Of a DNA stretch of 6,070 nucleotides, positions 6,035-6,070 are shown piece by piece. Position 1 is the stretch's first letter, and each line of letters begins with the position of its first letter. The notes below the pieces were generated by a model. It had not been told where the DNA came from and did no database searches. It saw only the letters and a program-made list of their open reading frames with translations. Source of the stretch: Rhodospirillaceae bacterium. GTDB taxonomy: Bacteria; Pseudomonadota; Alphaproteobacteria; UBA11136. The stretch is from NCBI GenBank assembly GCA_018663165.1, contig JABJES010000045.1, forward strand, positions 1 to 6,070, read 5' to 3'. Position numbers and translations under genes: made by a program.

Positions 6035-6070
6035 TAGATTATTGGTGTCTTTCTTAAAGCGCGCCGAAAT

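Overview
The window looks like a chromosomal segment of an alphaproteobacterium, most likely Rhodospirillales-like. The reasons are a hopanoid gene pair (hpnK-hpnL), an alphaproteobacterial-type heat-shock sigma factor RpoH directly after an RluD-type pseudouridine synthase, and moderate-to-high GC. Lineage is inferred from protein similarity recalled from memory; no search was run. I see no transposase, phage gene, CRISPR array or obvious foreign island.

Left block (1-1914, + strand): the 3' end of hpnK (a YdjC/ChbG-type deacetylase), hpnL (a polytopic membrane protein) and a CDP-alcohol phosphatidyltransferase. They are packed with a 3-nt overlap and then a 5-nt gap, so they read as the tail of a hopanoid side-chain operon. 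The third gene is the unexpected member and suggests a phospholipid or phospho-head-group step linked to hopanoids.

Middle (1915-3037): a tRNA-Glu (CTC) gene with encoded CCA on the minus strand, converging on the lipid operon. A 121-bp stretch (2063-2183) follows in which I see no gene, only a weak dyad. Next is a two-gene minus-strand operon: a membrane-anchored small protein, then a JAMM/MPN-type metalloprotease that starts inside its partner's stop codon (GTGA).

Right block (3043-5043, + strand): the rluD-like gene is divergent from that operon, with almost no intergenic DNA. A 72-bp gap then leads to rpoH. The gap holds a small hairpin with a good Shine-Dalgarno (SD) sequence in its loop. 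That SD points at an ATG that is out of frame with rpoH, so a 48-codon upstream ORF overlaps the sigma-factor start. This leader is the most interesting regulatory signal in the window.

Right edge (5091-6070, - strand): two adjacent unrecognised membrane-protein genes converge on rpoH across 47 bp that contain a weak hairpin. The upstream one stays open to the window edge and may be incomplete.

Overall the window is mostly conserved housekeeping and lipid genes. I do not see a clear novel defence or mobile system. The points worth following are the rpoH leader, the CDP-alcohol phosphotransferase in the hopanoid operon, the orphan JAMM/membrane-protein pair and the two unknown membrane proteins.
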